Part shown: positions 18,145-33,444 of the stretch, piece after piece
Layout: each line of letters starts with the position of its first letter
Position numbering within the stretch: the first letter of the stretch is position 1
Assembly (NCBI RefSeq): GCF_016583985.1
Contig: NZ_NRSD01000001.1
Coordinates: 481,910 to 545,909 of the forward strand
Direction of reading: 5' to 3'
Source: Thiocapsa imhoffii
GTDB lineage: Bacteria > Pseudomonadota > Gammaproteobacteria > Chromatiales > Chromatiaceae
Length of the DNA: 64,000 bases
The notes under the pieces: generated by a model
Told to the model about the DNA's origin: nothing
The model's input: the letters and a program-made list of their open reading frames with translations, nothing else
Database searches by the model: none
Position numbers and translations under genes: made by a program

Positions 18145-18662
18145 GCGTGACTGGAGACCATGCGTTGCCAGGTTCCTTGCGCTTCCATGATGAGTTCGCA
18201 GACCTCGCGCGCGGCGCCACGTCCGCCGCCGGCCTGGGTGCAGAGATGGGCGTGTCCGCGCACCAGGTGATGGGCATCCGCGACGGCGATGGCCAACCCG
18301 ACGCGCCGCATGATCGGTAAATCGACCAGGTCATCTCCGACATAGGCGATCTCCGTGTCCGCCAGTCCGAGATCGCTTTTCAACGCTTCGTAAGCCGGTA
18401 ACTTGTCGCGGCAGCCCTGATAGAGATGGGAGATCCCCAGGCTCTCCATGCGGATTCGCACCACCTGCGAGGTGCGCCCCGTGATGATCCCGATCACGAC
18501 GCCGCTCTCCTGGAGCAGGACCATGCCGTGTCCATCCCGTGAATTGAAGGCCTTATATTCTTGGCCGTCGTCTCCGAGGTAGAGACTGCCGTCGGTCAGA
18601 ACGCCGTCGACGTCGAAGATGACCAGGCGAATGTGGGCAGCGCGATCGAAGATTTCTTGCAT
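18141..18662 (-). CDS. kdsC: 3-deoxy-D-manno-octulosonate 8-phosphate phosphatase
   Basis: KdsC removes phosphate from KDO-8-P, giving the KDO needed for the lipopolysaccharide inner core. The 173-residue capless HAD enzyme has FDVDGVLTDG with nucleophile D17 and acid D19, then IITGRTS (motif II), the conserved Lys in CRDKLPAYE, and VGDDLVDLPIM (motif IV). Length and position between kdsD and lptC are standard. Confidence 0.94.
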   Translation of the reverse strand: MQEIFDRAAHIRLVIFDVDGVLTDGSLYLGDDGQEYKAFNSRDGHGMVLLQESGVVIGIITGRTSQVVRIRMESLGISHLYQGCRDKLPAYEALKSDLGLADTEIAYVGDDLVDLPIMRRVGLAIAVADAHHLVRGHAHLCTQAGGGRGAAREVCELIMEAQGTWQRMVSSHA

Positions 18663-18822
18663 CGTGTCGTCCTTATCTGATGGTCGATTCGGATTCAGTC
18701 GAGCGTGTCGTGGTCGGACCAGCGCTGACTCATCCAGTGGTCAAATGGTTGCCAGTGCGTCAGCCCCAGCGTCTCACCCCATCACCAGGCACCAGCGAGA
18801 CACCCCCGGTCCTGGCGCTCCG

Positions 18823-19842
18823 CTACATGACTCCGGCCTTGAGCAGGTCGTGCATGTTCAGTGCGCCGACCGGTCGAGTGTGCGCATCGACCACGAGCAA
18901 GCCGTTAATGGACAGCTGCTCCATCAATTGGAGCGCCTCGACGGCCAAGGCCTCGGCGGTAATGGTGACGCAATCGCGCGTCAGCACCGCATCGATCGCG
19001 GTCCGATGGAGATCGATCCCCCGATCCAGGGCGCGGCGCAGGTCACCATCGGTGAAGATCCCCGCCAACCGCCCCTCCGCATCGACAATCGCGGTCATCC
19101 CCAGGCCCTTGCGCGACATCTCCTCCAGGCTCGCGCGCAGGGTCGTGCCCAGCGTCACGCGCGGCAGGCGCTCATCACGATGCATGATCTCACCGACACG
19201 CAGCAGTAAGCGCCGACCGAGCGCGCCCGCCGGATGCGAGCGCGCGAAATCTTCGGCGGTGAAGCCGCGGCTCTCCAGCAGCGCGATCGCCAAGGCATCA
19301 CCCATCGCCAGGGTCGCGGTCGTGCTGGCGGTCGGCGCCAGACCGAGTGGACAGGCCTCGCTCGGGACACTGACGTCCAGATGCACATCACTCTCACGGG
19401 CGAGCGTCGAGCGTGGTTTGCCGGTCAGGCTGATCAGGGGGACGCCAAGGCGTTTCAGCAGTGGTAAGAGCCTCAGCAGCTCCTCGGTCTCGCCCGAGTT
19501 CGACAAGGCCAGCACCACATCGTGCGCCGTGATCATCCCCAGGTCGCCATGGCTGGCCTCGCCAGGGTGGACGAAGAAGGCGGGGCTCCCCGTGCTCGCC
19601 AGGGTCGCGGCAATCTTGCCTCCGATGTGTCCGGACTTGCCCATGCCCAACACAACGATGCGTCCCGCGCAGGCCAGCATGTACCGGCATGCGGTGACGA
19701 AGGTCGCGTCGATGCGGGCGGCCAGCGCCGTGACGGCGGCGGCCTCGGTTTCGATCACGGCACGTCCCAGGGCCATCATCTTGTCGGGCTCACCGAGCGC
19801 GAGTCCAGGCTTCGCGGTATCGATTCTGTGCCGATCGATCAT
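18823..19842 (-). CDS. kdsD: D-arabinose 5-phosphate isomerase
   Basis: KdsD converts ribulose 5-phosphate to arabinose 5-phosphate, the first step to KDO. The protein (339 residues from the chosen start) has an N-terminal SIS domain with GMGKSGHIGGKIAATLASTG, the catalytic-site HPGEASHGDLGM, and SNSGET. Two C-terminal CBS domains follow, the first starting near EIMHRDERLP and the second ending in ALNMHDLLKAGVM. The ATG at 19842 fits homologue length; the open frame extends 32 codons further without a ribosome site. The nearest Shine-Dalgarno-like GGAGGA lies about 12 bases upstream, nearer an in-frame TTG three codons earlier. Confidence 0.92.
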   Translation of the reverse strand: MIDRHRIDTAKPGLALGEPDKMMALGRAVIETEAAAVTALAARIDATFVTACRYMLACAGRIVVLGMGKSGHIGGKIAATLASTGSPAFFVHPGEASHGDLGMITAHDVVLALSNSGETEELLRLLPLLKRLGVPLISLTGKPRSTLARESDVHLDVSVPSEACPLGLAPTASTTATLAMGDALAIALLESRGFTAEDFARSHPAGALGRRLLLRVGEIMHRDERLPRVTLGTTLRASLEEMSRKGLGMTAIVDAEGRLAGIFTDGDLRRALDRGIDLHRTAIDAVLTRDCVTITAEALAVEALQLMEQLSINGLLVVDAHTRPVGALNMHDLLKAGVM

Positions 19843-20309
19843 CTTGGGCAAGGATCCTCCGATGGCGACAAGGGGTCTCCGCGACAGCGCCCAGCACGGA
19901 TTGGGGCGAATCCTGCGGCAGGTTCCCGTCGCGGGCAAGCCCTGAGCAGGATCAGCGCGCGAGATCGCGGGTGTGGCGATGACGCCAGGAGTGTGTCGTG
20001 GCCGGGGATTCCGTTTAATCTATCCCCGGCCACGGGCGCTGCTCTGCGCCAAGTGGCGTTGCGCTAGCGCGCCCGCCCGCCAACCCTCAACATGTGCTTC
20101 GAGGCACCTGAATGGACAACGCATCGGCGCGCCGAGATGCGTTCCACGTGGGTCGGTGGCGCTTGGTCATGAGCGGCACGGCGTCGAGGGCCAGTGCGGA
20201 GTTCACATCAGCAGCAGACATCAGGCGAGACAGGCCAGGAATCCATGACCTTAAGGATACAAGAGGAGGCGGGGTTGAAGCACACCATCAGCGACGGTCA
20301 GGCCCCACG
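19843..20309. other. Divergent intergenic region between kdsD and the DUF72-like gene
   Basis: This 467-base gap contains in-frame extensions of both flanking genes but no family-like coding signal. It should contain the kdsD-lpt operon promoter on the minus strand. I could not identify promoter boxes with confidence. Confidence 0.4.
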
Positions 20310-20885
20310 ATGAGACACGCCATCGTGCCCCTGCGCAGCGGGTGGGATCAGGGTTGCGGGGACGCGTTCTTCTATCCGGAGGATCTCCCCGAGGAGTGGC
20401 GTCTCACCTATTTTTCAAATGAACTGCAAGGGGTTGTGGTCGAGCCTCAGGCCTGGGTTCCGGTTGAGCCGGCACGCTTGCGGGAATGGACGGGGGAGGT
20501 GTCGAGCACCTTCCGATTCTATCTCAGGTCGCCGGTGTCTCCACCCTGCTCGCAGGCGTGTCGGCGAGCACGCCAAGCGCTCGGGTCTCACTTTGGCGGC
20601 TGGATTTTGTGGCATGCGCTCGACATTGGGGCGGATCTCGAGATCGCAGACGACGCCCCAATCTATCGGGAAATCGAAGCTGAGTCAGAGGTGCCCGCCG
20701 AGGCAGCCGCGTTGGCCTGGGAGGTGCCGGCATCTGCGCGGGCCGATCTGCGCGGCGGGCGCGCCTGGCTTGAGGACTATGCGCGGGTGGCGGCCGGACG
20801 CCCGGCGTTGGCGCTGATGGGAACGGCTTCGGTGGAGACCGTGAAGCGCTGGCAAGCGCTGATTCAACTCCTCGGACTTGGTTGA
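20310..20885 (+). CDS. Divergent short DUF72 (YecE)-like protein
   Basis: The 191-residue protein resembles the N-terminal part of the DUF72 TIM-barrel family. FFYPEDLPEEWRLTYFSNELQ (20-40) corresponds to the family's FYPxxLP...YY segment. EPQAWVPVEPARLREWTGEV (45-64) corresponds to EINSSFYRxP...W, and SSTFRFYLRSP (65-75) to the FRFxVKxP strand. The usual EINSSF loop is replaced by VVEPQAW and the protein is shorter than the usual 240-290. It may have lost whatever activity the family has, which is itself not well defined. The ATG at 20310 is chosen because similarity begins there; the frame is open 66 codons further upstream. Confidence 0.6.
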   Translation: MRHAIVPLRSGWDQGCGDAFFYPEDLPEEWRLTYFSNELQGVVVEPQAWVPVEPARLREWTGEVSSTFRFYLRSPVSPPCSQACRRARQALGSHFGGWILWHALDIGADLEIADDAPIYREIEAESEVPAEAAALAWEVPASARADLRGGRAWLEDYARVAAGRPALALMGTASVETVKRWQALIQLLGLG

Positions 20886-21170
20886 CGCCGTGGCGATCAG
20901 CCAAGACAATGCCCGGTTTGGTTGCCTTGGCATACGCATGCCACATCTGATCAACTCTGTGGACGCTCGGGATGTTAAACGTCGCGTCATGATTCCGGTG
21001 TGGACATCCAGCCAGGGATCCGCTCCCGTTGATCTCGGGGTGTGGCAAGACCGTCCTCGAGCGGTCAGTGTGCCGCAGGGCAATAGGTGTGGTCCTGTTC
21101 GTCGCACCGCCCGGGCAACTGGATCCGGCGAACGGGCGACCACCATCACGCAAGGCGTGCGAGGCAACAG

Positions 21171-22016
21171 ATGACGGAGAATGCGAGCGCTGGTGACCTC
21201 CGTTCCCAGTCCGATGACATCATCGTCAAGATTCGTGGTCTGAGTTTTCGGCGCGGGCGTCTGGTCGTCTTCGATCAGGTCGACATGGATATCCGTCGCG
21301 GCGAGGTCACCGCGGTGATGGGTCCGAGCGGGACCGGAAAGACCACGCTGTTAAAATTGATCACCGGCCAGCTGCGCCCAGACGCCGGCACCATTGAGGT
21401 CGACGGCGAGTCGGTCCATGCTCTGGAACGCTCGGCGCTCTACCGTCTGCGTCGACGCATGGGGATGTTATTTCAAAGCGGGGCACTCCTGACCGATCTG
21501 AGTGTGTTCGACAATGTCGCCTATCCGCTGCGCGAGCACACGAACCTGCCGCCATCGATGCTACGCAAGCTGGTGTTGCTGAAGCTCGAAGCCGTGGGCC
21601 TGCGCGGCGCACGTGATCTGATGCCCAACGAATTATCCGGCGGCATGGCCCGCCGAGTCGCCTTGGCGCGCGCGATTGCGCTGGACCCTGACCTGGTGCT
21701 CTATGACGAGCCCTTCACCGGGCAGGATCCGATTTCCAAGGGGATGTTAGTCACCTTGATCAGACACCTGAACGACGCGGTGGGCCTGACCAGTATCCTG
21801 GTTTCTCACGACGTCGCGGAGACCGCGCAGATCGCTGATCAGATGTATGTCATCTCACACGGCGAAGTGATCGCGCAGGGCCCCCCAGCGGCGATCGCGG
21901 CGGACGGTTCGGCGTGGGTGCGGCAGTTCATGGATGGTCTGCCCGACGGTCCCGTGCATTTCCATTACGAGGCTCCGGCGCTGGTCGATGACCTCCTCGC
22001 ACGGAGGGTGCGTTGA
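21171..22016 (+). CDS. mlaF: Phospholipid ABC transporter ATPase MlaF
   Basis: MlaF is the ATPase of the MlaFEDB complex that moves phospholipids between inner membrane and periplasmic MlaC, keeping the outer membrane asymmetric. The 281-residue protein has Walker [10 protein letters not shown], signature [20 protein letters not shown], Walker [14 protein letters not shown] and the H-loop VSHDV. The ATG at 21171 follows GAGG; the longer frame upstream lacks similarity. It is the first gene of a coupled five-gene operon. Confidence 0.93.
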   Translation: MTENASAGDLRSQSDDIIVKIRGLSFRRGRLVVFDQVDMDIRRGEVTAVMGPSGTGKTTLLKLITGQLRPDAGTIEVDGESVHALERSALYRLRRRMGMLFQSGALLTDLSVFDNVAYPLREHTNLPPSMLRKLVLLKLEAVGLRGARDLMPNELSGGMARRVALARAIALDPDLVLYDEPFTGQDPISKGMLVTLIRHLNDAVGLTSILVSHDVAETAQIADQMYVISHGEVIAQGPPAAIAADGSAWVRQFMDGLPDGPVHFHYEAPALVDDLLARRVR

Positions 22017-22798
22017 TGCTCCTGGAGGGTCTGGCACGACTCGGCCGCAGCGGTCTCGGGGTGCTCGCGCGCCTCGGACGTGGCCATCAACTGCTGGGCG
22101 CGATGCTACTGGGTGTCGGTGAACTGCTGCGGCGTCCGCGCCTCTTGATCGTTCAGATCTTCAACGTCGGCGTCTTGTCAATTCTCATCATCGTGGTGTC
22201 CGGCTTATTCGTCGGCATGGTCCTGGGTTTGCAGGGCTACTATGTGCTGTCGCAATTCGGCGCGGCGGAGAGCCTCGGTGTCATGGTCGCCGCATCCCTG
22301 GTGCGCGAACTCGGCCCGGTGGTGACCGCGTTGCTGGTGGCCGGGCGTGCCGGATCGGCCCTGACCGCCGAGATCGGCCTGATGAAAGCCACCGAGCAAC
22401 TCTCGGGTCTGGAAATGATGGCCGTCGATCCGGTGCGCCGTATCCTGACGCCGCGGTTCTTCGGTGGTGTGATCGCCATGCCGCTGCTGGCGGCGATGTT
22501 CAGCGCGGTTGGGGTGCTCGGCGGTTATTTCGTCGGGGTCGGGCTTTTGGGTGTCGATGCTGGATCCTATTGGAGCCAAATGCAGTCGAAAGTTGACTTC
22601 GACCAAGACATTGTGAATGGGGTGATCAAGAGTGTCGTGTTTGGGGTGGTCGTGACCTGGATCGCCCTGTTTCAAGGCTACGATGCCGTCCCGACCTCGG
22701 AGGGTGTCAGTCGTGCGACGACCCGCTCAGTGGTGCATGGGGCACTGGCCGTCCTGGGTCTCGACTTCGTTCTCACCGCATTGATGTTTGGAGATTGA
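22016..22798 (+). CDS. mlaE: Phospholipid ABC transporter permease MlaE
   Basis: This is the membrane subunit of the Mla transporter (260 residues, about five to six membrane segments). Family features are [38 protein letters not shown] and the coupling segment [18 protein letters not shown]. The start ATG overlaps the mlaF stop in TGATG, and GGAGGG lies upstream. Confidence 0.93.
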   Translation: MLLEGLARLGRSGLGVLARLGRGHQLLGAMLLGVGELLRRPRLLIVQIFNVGVLSILIIVVSGLFVGMVLGLQGYYVLSQFGAAESLGVMVAASLVRELGPVVTALLVAGRAGSALTAEIGLMKATEQLSGLEMMAVDPVRRILTPRFFGGVIAMPLLAAMFSAVGVLGGYFVGVGLLGVDAGSYWSQMQSKVDFDQDIVNGVIKSVVFGVVVTWIALFQGYDAVPTSEGVSRATTRSVVHGALAVLGLDFVLTALMFGD

Positions 22799-22803
22799 AT
22801 GAC

Positions 22804-23268
22804 ATGGGCAAACAACGGGTCGTCGAGATCATGGTCGGTCTCTTCATGGCCGCGGGCTTCGTTGCCTTGTTCTTCCTCGCGATGCAGGTCAGCAACCTGA
22901 GCGCGGCGGTGAACAGCGACGGCTATCAGTTGAGTGCGCGCTTTTCGAACGTCGGCAGTCTGAAAGCGCGTGCGCCCGTCACCATGGCCGGGGTGCGGGT
23001 CGGTCGCGTCGAGCGTGTCGAGTTCGATACCCAGAGCTACGAGGCGGTCGTGACGCTGCGGATCCAGGCCGAGGTCGACACCATCCCGGACGATACCTTC
23101 GCCAACATCTTTACCGCGGGCCTGTTGGGTGAACAGTACATTGGCCTCGAACCTGGTGGCAGTCTCGATTATCTCCGTGATGGCGACGAGATCGCTTATA
23201 CCCAATCGGCACTCATCCTGGAGCAGATGATTGGACAATTCCTCTTCAGCAAAGCAGGAGGCGATTGA
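22804..23268 (+). CDS. mlaD: Phospholipid-binding MCE protein MlaD
   Basis: MlaD forms the hexameric periplasmic ring that guides lipids to the permease. The 154-residue protein has an N-terminal membrane anchor (EIMVGLFMAAGFVALFFLAM) and one MCE domain. Visible MCE features are YQLSARFSNVGSLKARAPVT, VRVGRVERVEFD and the conserved GLLGEQYIGLEPG. The ATG at 22804 is nine bases after GGAGA; an in-frame TTG three codons earlier has no spacing for a ribosome site. Confidence 0.92.
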   Translation: MGKQRVVEIMVGLFMAAGFVALFFLAMQVSNLSAAVNSDGYQLSARFSNVGSLKARAPVTMAGVRVGRVERVEFDTQSYEAVVTLRIQAEVDTIPDDTFANIFTAGLLGEQYIGLEPGGSLDYLRDGDEIAYTQSALILEQMIGQFLFSKAGGD

Positions 23269-23269
23269 T

Positions 23270-23899
23270 ATGACGATGCGCTCGGTTGCTCGTCTTTCCT
23301 TCCTCACCGTCCTCGCCGCCATCGCCCTTGGTTGGGCGACGCTCGGCATGGCCTCCGCCGAGGAGGCGACGGCCTTGGTCCAACGCACGACCGATCAGAT
23401 GCTACGCACCCTCGAGGCACGGCGTGCCGAGGTCGAGCGAGATCCATCGCTGATCTTCAACATGGTCGAGAGCAGCGTGGCACCGCACTTCGATTTCGAA
23501 CGCATTACCCAAGGTGCGGTCGGGCAGGCCTGGCGCGAGGCGACCCCCGCGCAGCGTCGTGCGCTCGTCGACGCATTCAAACAGGTTCTCATCCGCACCT
23601 ATGCGCGCTCACTCCTGAGCTATGCGGGAGAGGAAATCCGCTATTTGCCGGCGCGGCCAGGTCGACAGCCCTCGACGGTCACGGTTTCGACCGAGATCAA
23701 TGCGCCGGGCTCCGCCCCGATCCCCGTGGATTATCGGATGTATCAAGCCGCGCGTGGTTGGCAGGTCTACGACGTGGTGATTAACAATGCGAGCTTGGTC
23801 GGAAACTATCGCACGAGCTTCGCCAATGAGGTGCGTCGCGCCGGGATCGACGGCTTAATCGCGACGCTCAATGACATGAATGCACGGTCCGGCGAATGA
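23270..23899 (+). CDS. mlaC: Periplasmic phospholipid shuttle MlaC
   Basis: MlaC ferries phospholipids between the outer-membrane MlaA complex and MlaFEDB. The 209-residue precursor has a signal peptide (LSFLTVLAAIALGWATLGMASA, cut before EE). The Tol2/MlaC fold follows, with VAPHFDFERITQGAVG, YARSLLSYAGEEIRY and VYDVVINNASLVGNYR. AGGAGG lies eight bases before the ATG. It overlaps mlaB by four bases. mlaA is not in the window. Confidence 0.92.
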   Translation: MTMRSVARLSFLTVLAAIALGWATLGMASAEEATALVQRTTDQMLRTLEARRAEVERDPSLIFNMVESSVAPHFDFERITQGAVGQAWREATPAQRRALVDAFKQVLIRTYARSLLSYAGEEIRYLPARPGRQPSTVTVSTEINAPGSAPIPVDYRMYQAARGWQVYDVVINNASLVGNYRTSFANEVRRAGIDGLIATLNDMNARSGE

Positions 23900-24210
23900 C
23901 GACGGGTGCGCGCTTGCTCGAACTGGACGCAGGGCACTATCGACTGGAGGGTGTCCTGGACTTTTCGACCGTGGTCCCCGTTGCCGTCGCAGGACAGGCG
24001 CTGTTGCAGCGTGATGTCTCGATTCACATCGACCTATCCGCCGTGACCGGGGCGAATAGCGCCGGGCTGGTGTTATTGCTCGAATGGATGGATCTGGCGC
24101 GCGCACGCCGGGCACGCTTGACCTATTCGCACCTCCCCGCGTCGCTCGCGCGTATCGCCGGGATGTCCAATCTCACCGACCTGTTGCCGCTCGCACCTCC
24201 GCGCGCTTGA
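23896..24210 (+). CDS. mlaB: STAS-domain protein MlaB
   Basis: MlaB is the small cytoplasmic STAS subunit that binds MlaF and supports transporter assembly and activity. The 104-residue protein has the STAS pattern: strand YRLEGVLDF, IHIDLSAVTGANSAGLVLLLEWM with the conserved Asp and Ser, and a final helix-strand ending at LLPLAP. It is the last gene of the mla set; the bolA-like ibaG often found before murA is absent. Confidence 0.88.
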   Translation: MTTGARLLELDAGHYRLEGVLDFSTVVPVAVAGQALLQRDVSIHIDLSAVTGANSAGLVLLLEWMDLARARRARLTYSHLPASLARIAGMSNLTDLLPLAPPRA

Positions 24211-24292
24211 GCGAGGCGATGTCGTTCCGGCTTCGACGACACCAGCCGGCCGCCCAGCGCACCGCTTGGCAGCGCGGCGGTGCATCTCTTAA

Positions 24293-26262
<1,970 letters not shown>

Positions 26263-26332
26263 TCATCCTGGTTGCATCGAATCGGATCCCGGCCAGGTGG
26301 GTGGTCGGGGAAGTGGAGGACTCTTCAACGTG

Positions 26333-27628
26333 ATGAGACGCCTTTCGACGACAGACTCGGATTTTGATCCGGCCCTCGAGCAACTGCTCGCCTGGGATCT
26401 GGTTTCGGACCACCAGGTACGCCAGCGTGTCGATGACATCATCCAGGACGTGCGTCAACGTGGTGACCTCGCCGTGCTTGATTACACGGCTCGCTTTGAT
26501 CGGTGGAGTCCGGCCTGCGCGGCCGACCTGCGGATTCCGCACGCGCGCCTGGCCGCGGCTTGGGAGCAGATTCCCGGCGCGCAGCGTGACGCACTCGAGC
26601 AGGCCGCGGCCCGCATCCGTCACTACGCCGAGCGCCAAAAGCTCGCGGATTGGAGCTTTACCGAGGCCGATGGCACCGTCCTCGGCCAGCAGGTGAGTCC
26701 ACTCGATCGGGTGGGCCTCTATGTCCCGGGCGGCAAGGCCGCCTATCCCTCCTCAGTGCTCATGAATGCCGTTCCGGCGAAGGTCGCGGGTGTTGGCGAA
26801 CTCATCATGGTGGTTCCGACACCTGCGGGAGAACTGAACGATCTCGTCTTGGCCGCGGCGCATGTGGTGGGCGTGGATCAGGCGTTCGCGGTGGGCGGTG
26901 CCCAGGCGGTCGCCGCGCTCGCCTACGGGACCGAGACCATCCCGGCGGTCGACAAGATCGTGGGTCCCGGCAATATCTACGTCGCCACCGCGAAGCGGGC
27001 TGTCTTCGGCCAGGTCGGCATCGATATGGTCGCCGGACCCTCCGAGATCCTGATCATCTGTGATGGGAAGACCGACCCGGACTGGATTGCGATGGATCTC
27101 TTCTCGCAGGCCGAGCACGATGAGGATGCGCAATCCATCCTCGTCAGTTGGGATGCGGATTATCTCGACCGGGTCGCCGCAAGCGTCGAGCGGCTGCTGC
27201 CGACTCTGGAACGCGAGGCCATCATTGCCACCGCGCTGCGTCAGCGCGGGGCGCTGATCCTGGCGCAGGATCTCGATGACGCGATCGCCGTGGCCAACCG
27301 GGTCGCGCCCGAGCATCTGGAATTGTCGGTGGCACAGCCCGAGTCGATCCTGCGGCAGATCCGACATGCCGGGGCGATCTTCATGGGACGCTATACCGCC
27401 GAGGCTATCGGGGACTATTGTGCTGGGCCGAATCATGTGCTGCCGACCTCGCGGACGGCGCGTTTCTCCTCGCCGTTGGGGGTCTATGATTTCCAGAAGC
27501 GGTCGAGTCTCATCATGGCCTCGCCAGCGGGCGCGGCGCGTCTGGGCCAGACCGCGTCCGTGCTGGCGCGGGGCGAGGGGCTGACCGCGCATGCGCGCTC
27601 TGCCGAGTATCGTGGCGAGGTGGGTTGA
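26333..27628 (+). CDS. hisD: Histidinol dehydrogenase
   Basis: HisD oxidises L-histidinol to histidine in two NAD+-dependent steps, using a zinc site. The 431-residue protein has [20 protein letters not shown] and the [23 protein letters not shown] and [12 protein letters not shown] blocks. [12 protein letters not shown] and [19 protein letters not shown] follow, carrying the zinc and catalytic residues. GGAGGA lies upstream; a GTG at 26330 immediately before the ATG is equally possible. The frame upstream of that overlaps hisG and is not coding. Confidence 0.95.
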   Translation: MRRLSTTDSDFDPALEQLLAWDLVSDHQVRQRVDDIIQDVRQRGDLAVLDYTARFDRWSPACAADLRIPHARLAAAWEQIPGAQRDALEQAAARIRHYAERQKLADWSFTEADGTVLGQQVSPLDRVGLYVPGGKAAYPSSVLMNAVPAKVAGVGELIMVVPTPAGELNDLVLAAAHVVGVDQAFAVGGAQAVAALAYGTETIPAVDKIVGPGNIYVATAKRAVFGQVGIDMVAGPSEILIICDGKTDPDWIAMDLFSQAEHDEDAQSILVSWDADYLDRVAASVERLLPTLEREAIIATALRQRGALILAQDLDDAIAVANRVAPEHLELSVAQPESILRQIRHAGAIFMGRYTAEAIGDYCAGPNHVLPTSRTARFSSPLGVYDFQKRSSLIMASPAGAARLGQTASVLARGEGLTAHARSAEYRGEVG

Positions 27629-27634
27629 CGCGCC

Positions 27635-28711
27635 ATGCACGATCTGATCGAGACACTCATTCGCCCTGAGATCCGGGAGCTGGCGGCCTATCACGTCGCC
27701 GATGCATCCGGCCTCGTCAAGTTGGACGCGATGGAGAACCCCTATGTCTGGTCCGAAGCCATCACCGCCGAATGGCTCGAGGGCTTGCGCGACGTCACCC
27801 TGAACCGCTACCCCGACCCGCATGGGACTTGCGTCCAGGCGGCCTTGCGCGAGGCAATGGAGATTCCATCCGAGATGGGACTGTTGCTGGGGAATGGTTC
27901 AGACGAACTGATCCAGATGCTGGCATTGGCGCTCGCGCGGCCCGATCGCACGGTGCTTGCCCTGGAACCCGGTTTCGTCATGTATCGCATGATTACCGGG
28001 TTCATCGGCATGCGGTATTGTGGGGTGCCGCTTGATGCCGATGATTTCTCAATCGACTTACCGGCCGTGTTGGAGGCGATCGAGCAAGAGCAGCCCGTCC
28101 TGATCTTTCTCGCCTACCCCAATAATCCCACGGGCAACCGCTTTGATGCCGACGACATGGTTCGGATCATCGAAGCCGCGCCCGGTTTGGTGGTGGTTGA
28201 TGAGGCCTATGCGCCCTTCACCGACCGCAGTTTTCTCGGTCTGCTGGGCGATTGGCCCAATCTGCTGGTGATGCGGACCCTATCGAAGATGGGGCTCGCG
28301 GGACTGCGGCTGGGTTATCTCGTCGGTCCCCATGCCTGGCTCCAACAGATCGATAAGGTCAGACTGCCATACAATATCAATGTCTTGACCCAGGCCTCCG
28401 TCGCTTTTGCCTTGCGTCATCGGGCTCTGCTCGACGAGCAGGCACTGGCGATCCGCGCCGAGCGGCAGCGTCTGCTGGCCCATCTTACCGACCACTTTCC
28501 CGTTCATGCCTATCCGAGCGAGGCGAATTTCATCCTCTTCCGCGTCGCTCCGGGACAAGCTGATGCTGTTTTCGCGGGTTTGAAGGCGCGCGGGATCCTC
28601 ATTAAAAATCTTCACCATGCGCATCCCTTGCTCGCCGATTGCCTGCGGGTCACGGTCGGCCTTCCAGAGGAGAACCGCGCCTTCCTGCAGGCGCTGGGAG
28701 CTTGTCTCTAG
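27635..28711 (+). CDS. hisC: Histidinol-phosphate aminotransferase
   Basis: HisC is a PLP-dependent class I/II aminotransferase that makes histidinol phosphate. The 358-residue protein has LDAMENPY, GNGSDELIQMLALA, PNNPTGNRFD and VVDEAYAPFTD. The PLP lysine lies in TLSKMGLAGLRLGYL and the phosphate-binding end in NFILFRV. It begins six bases after hisD, so murA-hisG-hisD-hisC are transcribed together. Confidence 0.94.
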   Translation: MHDLIETLIRPEIRELAAYHVADASGLVKLDAMENPYVWSEAITAEWLEGLRDVTLNRYPDPHGTCVQAALREAMEIPSEMGLLLGNGSDELIQMLALALARPDRTVLALEPGFVMYRMITGFIGMRYCGVPLDADDFSIDLPAVLEAIEQEQPVLIFLAYPNNPTGNRFDADDMVRIIEAAPGLVVVDEAYAPFTDRSFLGLLGDWPNLLVMRTLSKMGLAGLRLGYLVGPHAWLQQIDKVRLPYNINVLTQASVAFALRHRALLDEQALAIRAERQRLLAHLTDHFPVHAYPSEANFILFRVAPGQADAVFAGLKARGILIKNLHHAHPLLADCLRVTVGLPEENRAFLQALGACL

Positions 28712-28788
28712 CCCCGTCGCGCGTGCCCTAGCCGTTGCAGGAGGCGCGGCTGCGCGCGATTCGCGGGTGCGCATCCGCACCGCCCGCA

Positions 28789-28818
28789 TGGACACCCGGG
28801 CCTGGGTTACCTTAGAAT
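28789..28818 (+). promoter_or_regulatory. Candidate sigma-70 promoter for carAB
   Basis: TGGACA (28789-28794) and TAGAAT (28813-28818) each match five of six consensus bases, with an 18-base spacer. The site lies about 110 bases before carA in the only sizeable gap between the his genes and carA. It was predicted by eye only. Confidence 0.4.
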
Positions 28819-28930
28819 CTTCCCAATCGGGTCGAGGTCAACGGCGCGTTCGATGGGCCATGCCACATCGCGCGAGGTTGCTTCCGACCCCGTCGCGCCT
28901 GCTGCATACCCGCCCGGATCGGAGAAACCC

Positions 28931-30082
28931 TTGACCAAACCCGCGGTACTCGTCCTGGAGGACGGCTCTGTCTTCCGGGGAACGTCGATTGGCGCTGATG
29001 GATCGAGCGTCGGTGAGGTGGTATTCAATACCGCCATGTCCGGCTACCAGGAGATCCTCACCGATCCGTCCTACCTGCGGCAACTGGTGACGCTGACCTA
29101 TCCGCATATCGGCAACGTCGGGACCAACCCCGAGGATGAGGAGTCCACGCGGATCCAAGCCGCTGGCCTGATCATTCGCGATCTGCCCATACAGCCCAGC
29201 AACTTCCGCATGCAGGAGCGTCTCGACGATTATCTGCGGCGCCACGGGGTCGTGGGGATCGCTGGGATCGATACGCGACGCCTGACCCGCCGGCTGCGTG
29301 AACAGGGGGCGCAGAACGGATGCCTCATGGCCGGTGATGCGATTGACGAGGCCGCGGCCTTACGCGAGGCCAGGGGATTCCCAGGACTCCAGGGCATGGA
29401 TCTAGCGCGGCTTGCCTCGACCCCAGAGGCGTATCCCTGGACGCAGGGTGTCTGGGCACTCGAGACCGGGCACGGAGGGCATTGCGCGTCGTCCCCGCCA
29501 GAGGGACAGCGGCCGCTTCAGGTCGTGGCCTATGACTTCGGCATCAAGCGCAATATCCTGCGCATGCTCGTCAGCCGAGGTTGCCACGTGACCGTGGTTC
29601 CCGCACAGACGCCAGCGGCGACAGTGCTCGCGCTGGAGCCAGACGGTGTCTTCCTCTCCAACGGACCGGGTGATCCTGAACCTTGCGACTATGCCATCGC
29701 GGCGATTCGCACACTGCTCGAGGCTGACATGCCTCTGTTTGGAATCTGTCTCGGTCATCAGTTGCTCGGCCTCGCGTGCGGCGCGCGGACTCAGAAGATG
29801 AAATTTGGCCACCATGGTGCGAACCATCCGGTGCAGGATCTCGCTACCGGCGCGGTCATGATCAGCAGCCAAAACCACGGGTTCGCGGTCGACGAGCAGA
29901 GTCTGCCGGTGCATCTCGAGGCCACGCATCGGTCCTTGTTCGACGGGAGCCTGCAAGGCATTCGCCACCGTGATCGACGCGCGTTCGGATTCCAGGGTCA
30001 TCCCGAGGCCAGTCCGGGTCCTCATGATCTCGCCCCTTTGTTCGACCATTTCATCGAACTCATGCGTACCCGTCAGGACTAA
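28931..30082 (+). CDS. carA: Carbamoyl-phosphate synthase small (glutaminase) subunit
   Basis: CarA hydrolyses glutamine and channels ammonia to CarB for carbamoyl phosphate, used in arginine and pyrimidine synthesis. From the TTG at 28931 the protein has 383 residues, almost the same as E. coli (382). It begins with [16 protein letters not shown], aligning with the E. coli start. GGAG lies six bases upstream of this TTG. The N-terminal half has [18 protein letters not shown]; the class I glutaminase half has the nucleophile in [13 protein letters not shown] and the His-Glu pair in [13 protein letters not shown] longer reading to 28853 would add 26 non-conserved residues. Confidence 0.94.
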   Translation: MTKPAVLVLEDGSVFRGTSIGADGSSVGEVVFNTAMSGYQEILTDPSYLRQLVTLTYPHIGNVGTNPEDEESTRIQAAGLIIRDLPIQPSNFRMQERLDDYLRRHGVVGIAGIDTRRLTRRLREQGAQNGCLMAGDAIDEAAALREARGFPGLQGMDLARLASTPEAYPWTQGVWALETGHGGHCASSPPEGQRPLQVVAYDFGIKRNILRMLVSRGCHVTVVPAQTPAATVLALEPDGVFLSNGPGDPEPCDYAIAAIRTLLEADMPLFGICLGHQLLGLACGARTQKMKFGHHGANHPVQDLATGAVMISSQNHGFAVDEQSLPVHLEATHRSLFDGSLQGIRHRDRRAFGFQGHPEASPGPHDLAPLFDHFIELMRTRQD

Positions 30083-30099
30083 TCGGCGATCCAAACCTC

Positions 30100-33309
<3,210 letters not shown>

Positions 33310-33318
33310 ACCGAGCAC

Positions 33319-33340
33319 GCGGGCGCCTTGGAGCGCCCGC
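33319..33340 (+). terminator. Perfect 8-bp GC hairpin after carB
   Basis: GCGGGCGC (33319-33326) pairs with GCGCCCGC (33333-33340) around CTTGGA, ten bases after the carB stop. Only scattered T residues follow (TGCCGTGTTCG), so intrinsic termination may be partial, letting some transcription reach greA. Confidence 0.5.
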
Positions 33341-33444
33341 TGCCGTGTTCGATGCATCCATCCCTGAGGTCCGCCGCACCGCGGTCGCCTTGCGCGAATC
33401 CGCGGTCATCCGCTGCGGTACCTTTGATAATGAGGTAAACAATC

